34,889 nt of DNA, from assembly GCA_030613785.1 (NCBI GenBank), contig JAUWLF010000038.1:1-34889 (forward strand). The letters run 5' to 3'. Below the pieces are notes generated by a model. That model saw only the letters and a program-made list of their open reading frames with translations. It did no database searches and had not been told where the DNA came from. Source of the DNA: Chloroflexota bacterium (GTDB taxonomy: Bacteria > Chloroflexota > Anaerolineae > UBA7937 > B3-Chlor). Positions 33,902 to 34,889 of the stretch are shown here, piece by piece (the first letter of the stretch is position 1; every line of letters starts with the position of its first letter). The translations under genes were made by a program, and so were the position numbers.

Positions 33902-33930
33902 ATTATACCAGCAGGTCAAGCCTGCAACAA
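33902..33930 (-). promoter_or_regulatory. Strong sigma-70-type promoter for the FG-GAP gene, with spacer palindrome
   Basis: On the minus strand TTGTTG (33930-33925) and a perfect TATAAT (33907-33902) are 17 nt apart. The spacer holds the inverted repeat GCAGG-N5-CCTGC (33911-33925), whose outer base overlaps the -35 box. Transcription would start near 33895, giving a leader of about 53 nt to ATG 33842. The arrangement parallels the promoter at 20572-20600, though the palindrome sequence differs. Confidence 0.65.
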
Positions 33931-33942
33931 TAGGAAAAAGGT

Positions 33943-34562
33943 ACTACTGCATCAGACACCTGGACTTCTGGTCATATCGGGGAGAATGCGACCAACGACG
34001 AAGCATGTGAGCCTCGCGTGGTCTCTCCGCTGCGAACTTTGTAGGCCCTCTCCAGCATCGATGCTTCTTCTCTGACAGGGAAGCTTCTGTCCATGAAGTA
34101 GGGCAGTTCGGGAGCCCACAGGGGCGCAGGCAGGACGAACCCGCGTCTGGTAATTCTCCATCTTCTTCTGCCAGCGACTCGTCAGCTTCCGGAAGCCGTT
34201 CAGCCCAGCTCGGTGCGTTCGACAACCCAGCACCGCACCCGGGAGTGGAGAATATGTCGTTCCCCACGGACTTGATCCCCGCGTAGATCGGGATGCGCCG
34301 TGTAGCACCAATCGTACGCTGGTGCACCTGCCGGCATGCGGTGGGGGGCATGTGGTGCATCTTTGACGTGTAGCATGACTACTGTCCCCTGATGACCGAC
34401 GTGCTGTTTGCGCTGGGTGTTATCAGCGACGCGATCAAGCGCCTCGTGGCGCGCGGGGAACCATGATGACGTGAGAGTGACCGGAGAGAAACGGTTAGTC
34501 TCACCAGTCGGCGGGCCGAGGTTGTTTGTCTGTCATTTTTCAATACGCCGCAACTCTCCCCT
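33943..34562. other. Intergenic region with transposase debris
   Basis: Apart from the transposase scrap (34090-34230), this stretch shows no intact gene. Longer open frames on the minus strand (33944-34360) largely reflect the decayed transposase reading in different frames. Confidence 0.4.
34090..34230 (-). pseudogene. Decayed IS5-type transposase C-terminal fragment
   Basis: On the minus strand WVVERT is encoded at 34229-34212 and, shifted by one frame, LNGFRKLTSRWQKKMENY at 34203-34150, followed by RVRPACA. Together these recall the conserved end of IS5-group (COG3293) transposases, W-V-V-E-R-T-H-S-W-L-N-x-F-R-K-L then R-W-x-K-K-x-E-N-Y and A-C-A; the Glu is the last residue of the DDE triad. 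An indel lies between the two parts, and no N-terminal half was recognised upstream. It is a dead scrap in the 715-nt gap between the FG-GAP promoter and the GT39-like gene. Identification is from memory of the motif. Confidence 0.5.
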
Positions 34563-34591
34563 TTGCTGCGAGATTCTCAGGGGAGTATAAT
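34563..34591 (+). promoter_or_regulatory. Near-consensus sigma-70-type promoter for the right-end gene
   Basis: TTGCTG (34563-34568) and a perfect TATAAT (34586-34591) are separated by 17 nt. The -35 box differs by one base from that of the promoter at 20572-20600 (TTGCTT). Transcription would start near 34598, giving a leader of about 60 nt to the GTG at 34658. Confidence 0.6.
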
Positions 34592-34657
34592 CGTGATTGT
34601 GCCTGATTGATCGCAACAGAGCGATTCTTCCTAACCACAGAGTGCATAGGAATAGGT

Positions 34658-34889
34658 GTGATCGAGAACGGGCCGACGCAGCAAGGCTGGACTTTGGGAG
34701 CAAGTGGGAGGCTGAGCGCTTCTCTTCTCTTGGTGCTTATCCTGATCACCTTCGCCACCCATGCTTACCGACTGGACGCGAAGAGCATGTGGATAGACGA
34801 GGGGCTAAGCATCTACCGCGCTCATCAGGACCTGCGCACTATCCTCTCCAACGCGGTGGTTATCCAGGGTTTCCTCACGTACGATACGC
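34658..34889 (+). CDS. GT39/PMT-like membrane glycosyltransferase (N-terminus, cut by window edge)
   Basis: The frame from GTG 34658 is open to the end of the window (77 codons). After a short polar start comes one hydrophobic helix (LSASLLLVLILITFATHAYR). Then YRLDAKSMWIDEGLSIYRA follows, with the Asp-Glu pair that marks the first luminal loop of GT39/ArnT/PMT-like GT-C enzymes. AGGAAT lies just upstream; a TTG at 34607 is a possible earlier start. It resembles the N-terminus of the large fusion at 11404-14796 in layout. Its own promoter sits at 34563-34591. What follows the first helix is not visible. Confidence 0.8.
   Translation, partial: MIENGPTQQGWTLGASGRLSASLLLVLILITFATHAYRLDAKSMWIDEGLSIYRAHQDLRTILSNAVVIQGFLTYDT

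Noticed and set aside
1-34889. CRISPR arrays, tRNA and rRNA genes, intact insertion sequences
   Set aside because: No regular spaced repeats, no cloverleaf or rRNA-like blocks and no complete transposase were seen. Short 6-bp palindromes in this amount of noncoding DNA are at about the number expected by chance.

Overview
The window reads as one arm of a large bacterial surface or exopolysaccharide biosynthesis region. The DNA has a fairly high GC content. Many proteins combine multi-pass glycosyltransferases, TPR arrays and secreted beta-sandwich or FG-GAP domains, a style common in Chloroflexota (Anaerolineae-like) genomes. That placement is inferred from protein style only; no rRNA or tRNA gene was recognised.

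Layout: a leftward block (19826 to 1) and a rightward block (20825 to 31444) diverge from an intergenic region of about 1 kb (19827-20824). In transcription order the leftward block encodes a membrane-anchored TPR protein, an AP-superfamily phosphodiesterase, a Wzx-like flippase, a 1130-residue GT-C/TPR/beta-sandwich fusion, two tandem sulfotransferases, a GT2, a GT4, an NAD-dependent sugar-nucleotide epimerase, another GT4, a multi-pass GT-C-like protein, a lipoprotein with a second membrane anchor, two tandem left-handed beta-helix acyltransferases, and the start of a B12-binding radical-SAM-type protein cut by the window edge. The rightward block encodes a secreted clan-A glycoside hydrolase-like protein, a short Wzt-like ABC ATPase, a GT2, two small helical/coiled-coil proteins, two GT4s, a radical SAM/SPASM protein with a C-terminal beta-rich domain, and a GT4. 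Beyond a convergent gap lies a leftward secreted FG-GAP/BACON-like protein with its own promoter. A decayed IS5-type transposase scrap follows, and then a near-consensus promoter ahead of a rightward GT39-like gene cut by the right edge.

Taken together the genes suggest synthesis of a heteropolysaccharide whose repeat unit is built by GT2/GT4/GT-C enzymes, flipped by Wzx and decorated by duplicated acyl- and sulfotransferases. The sulfotransferase pair points to a sulfated polymer. No Wzy, Wza/Wzc, Wzm permease or priming transferase was recognised here, so the locus is probably larger than the window.

The most unusual points are the GT-C/TPR/beta-sandwich fusion, the two coiled-coil proteins sharing a Q..xN motif, an orphan Wzt-like ATPase, two strong promoters whose 17-nt spacers carry perfect inverted repeats, and an open frame that continues upstream of the TPR gene through a single TGA.
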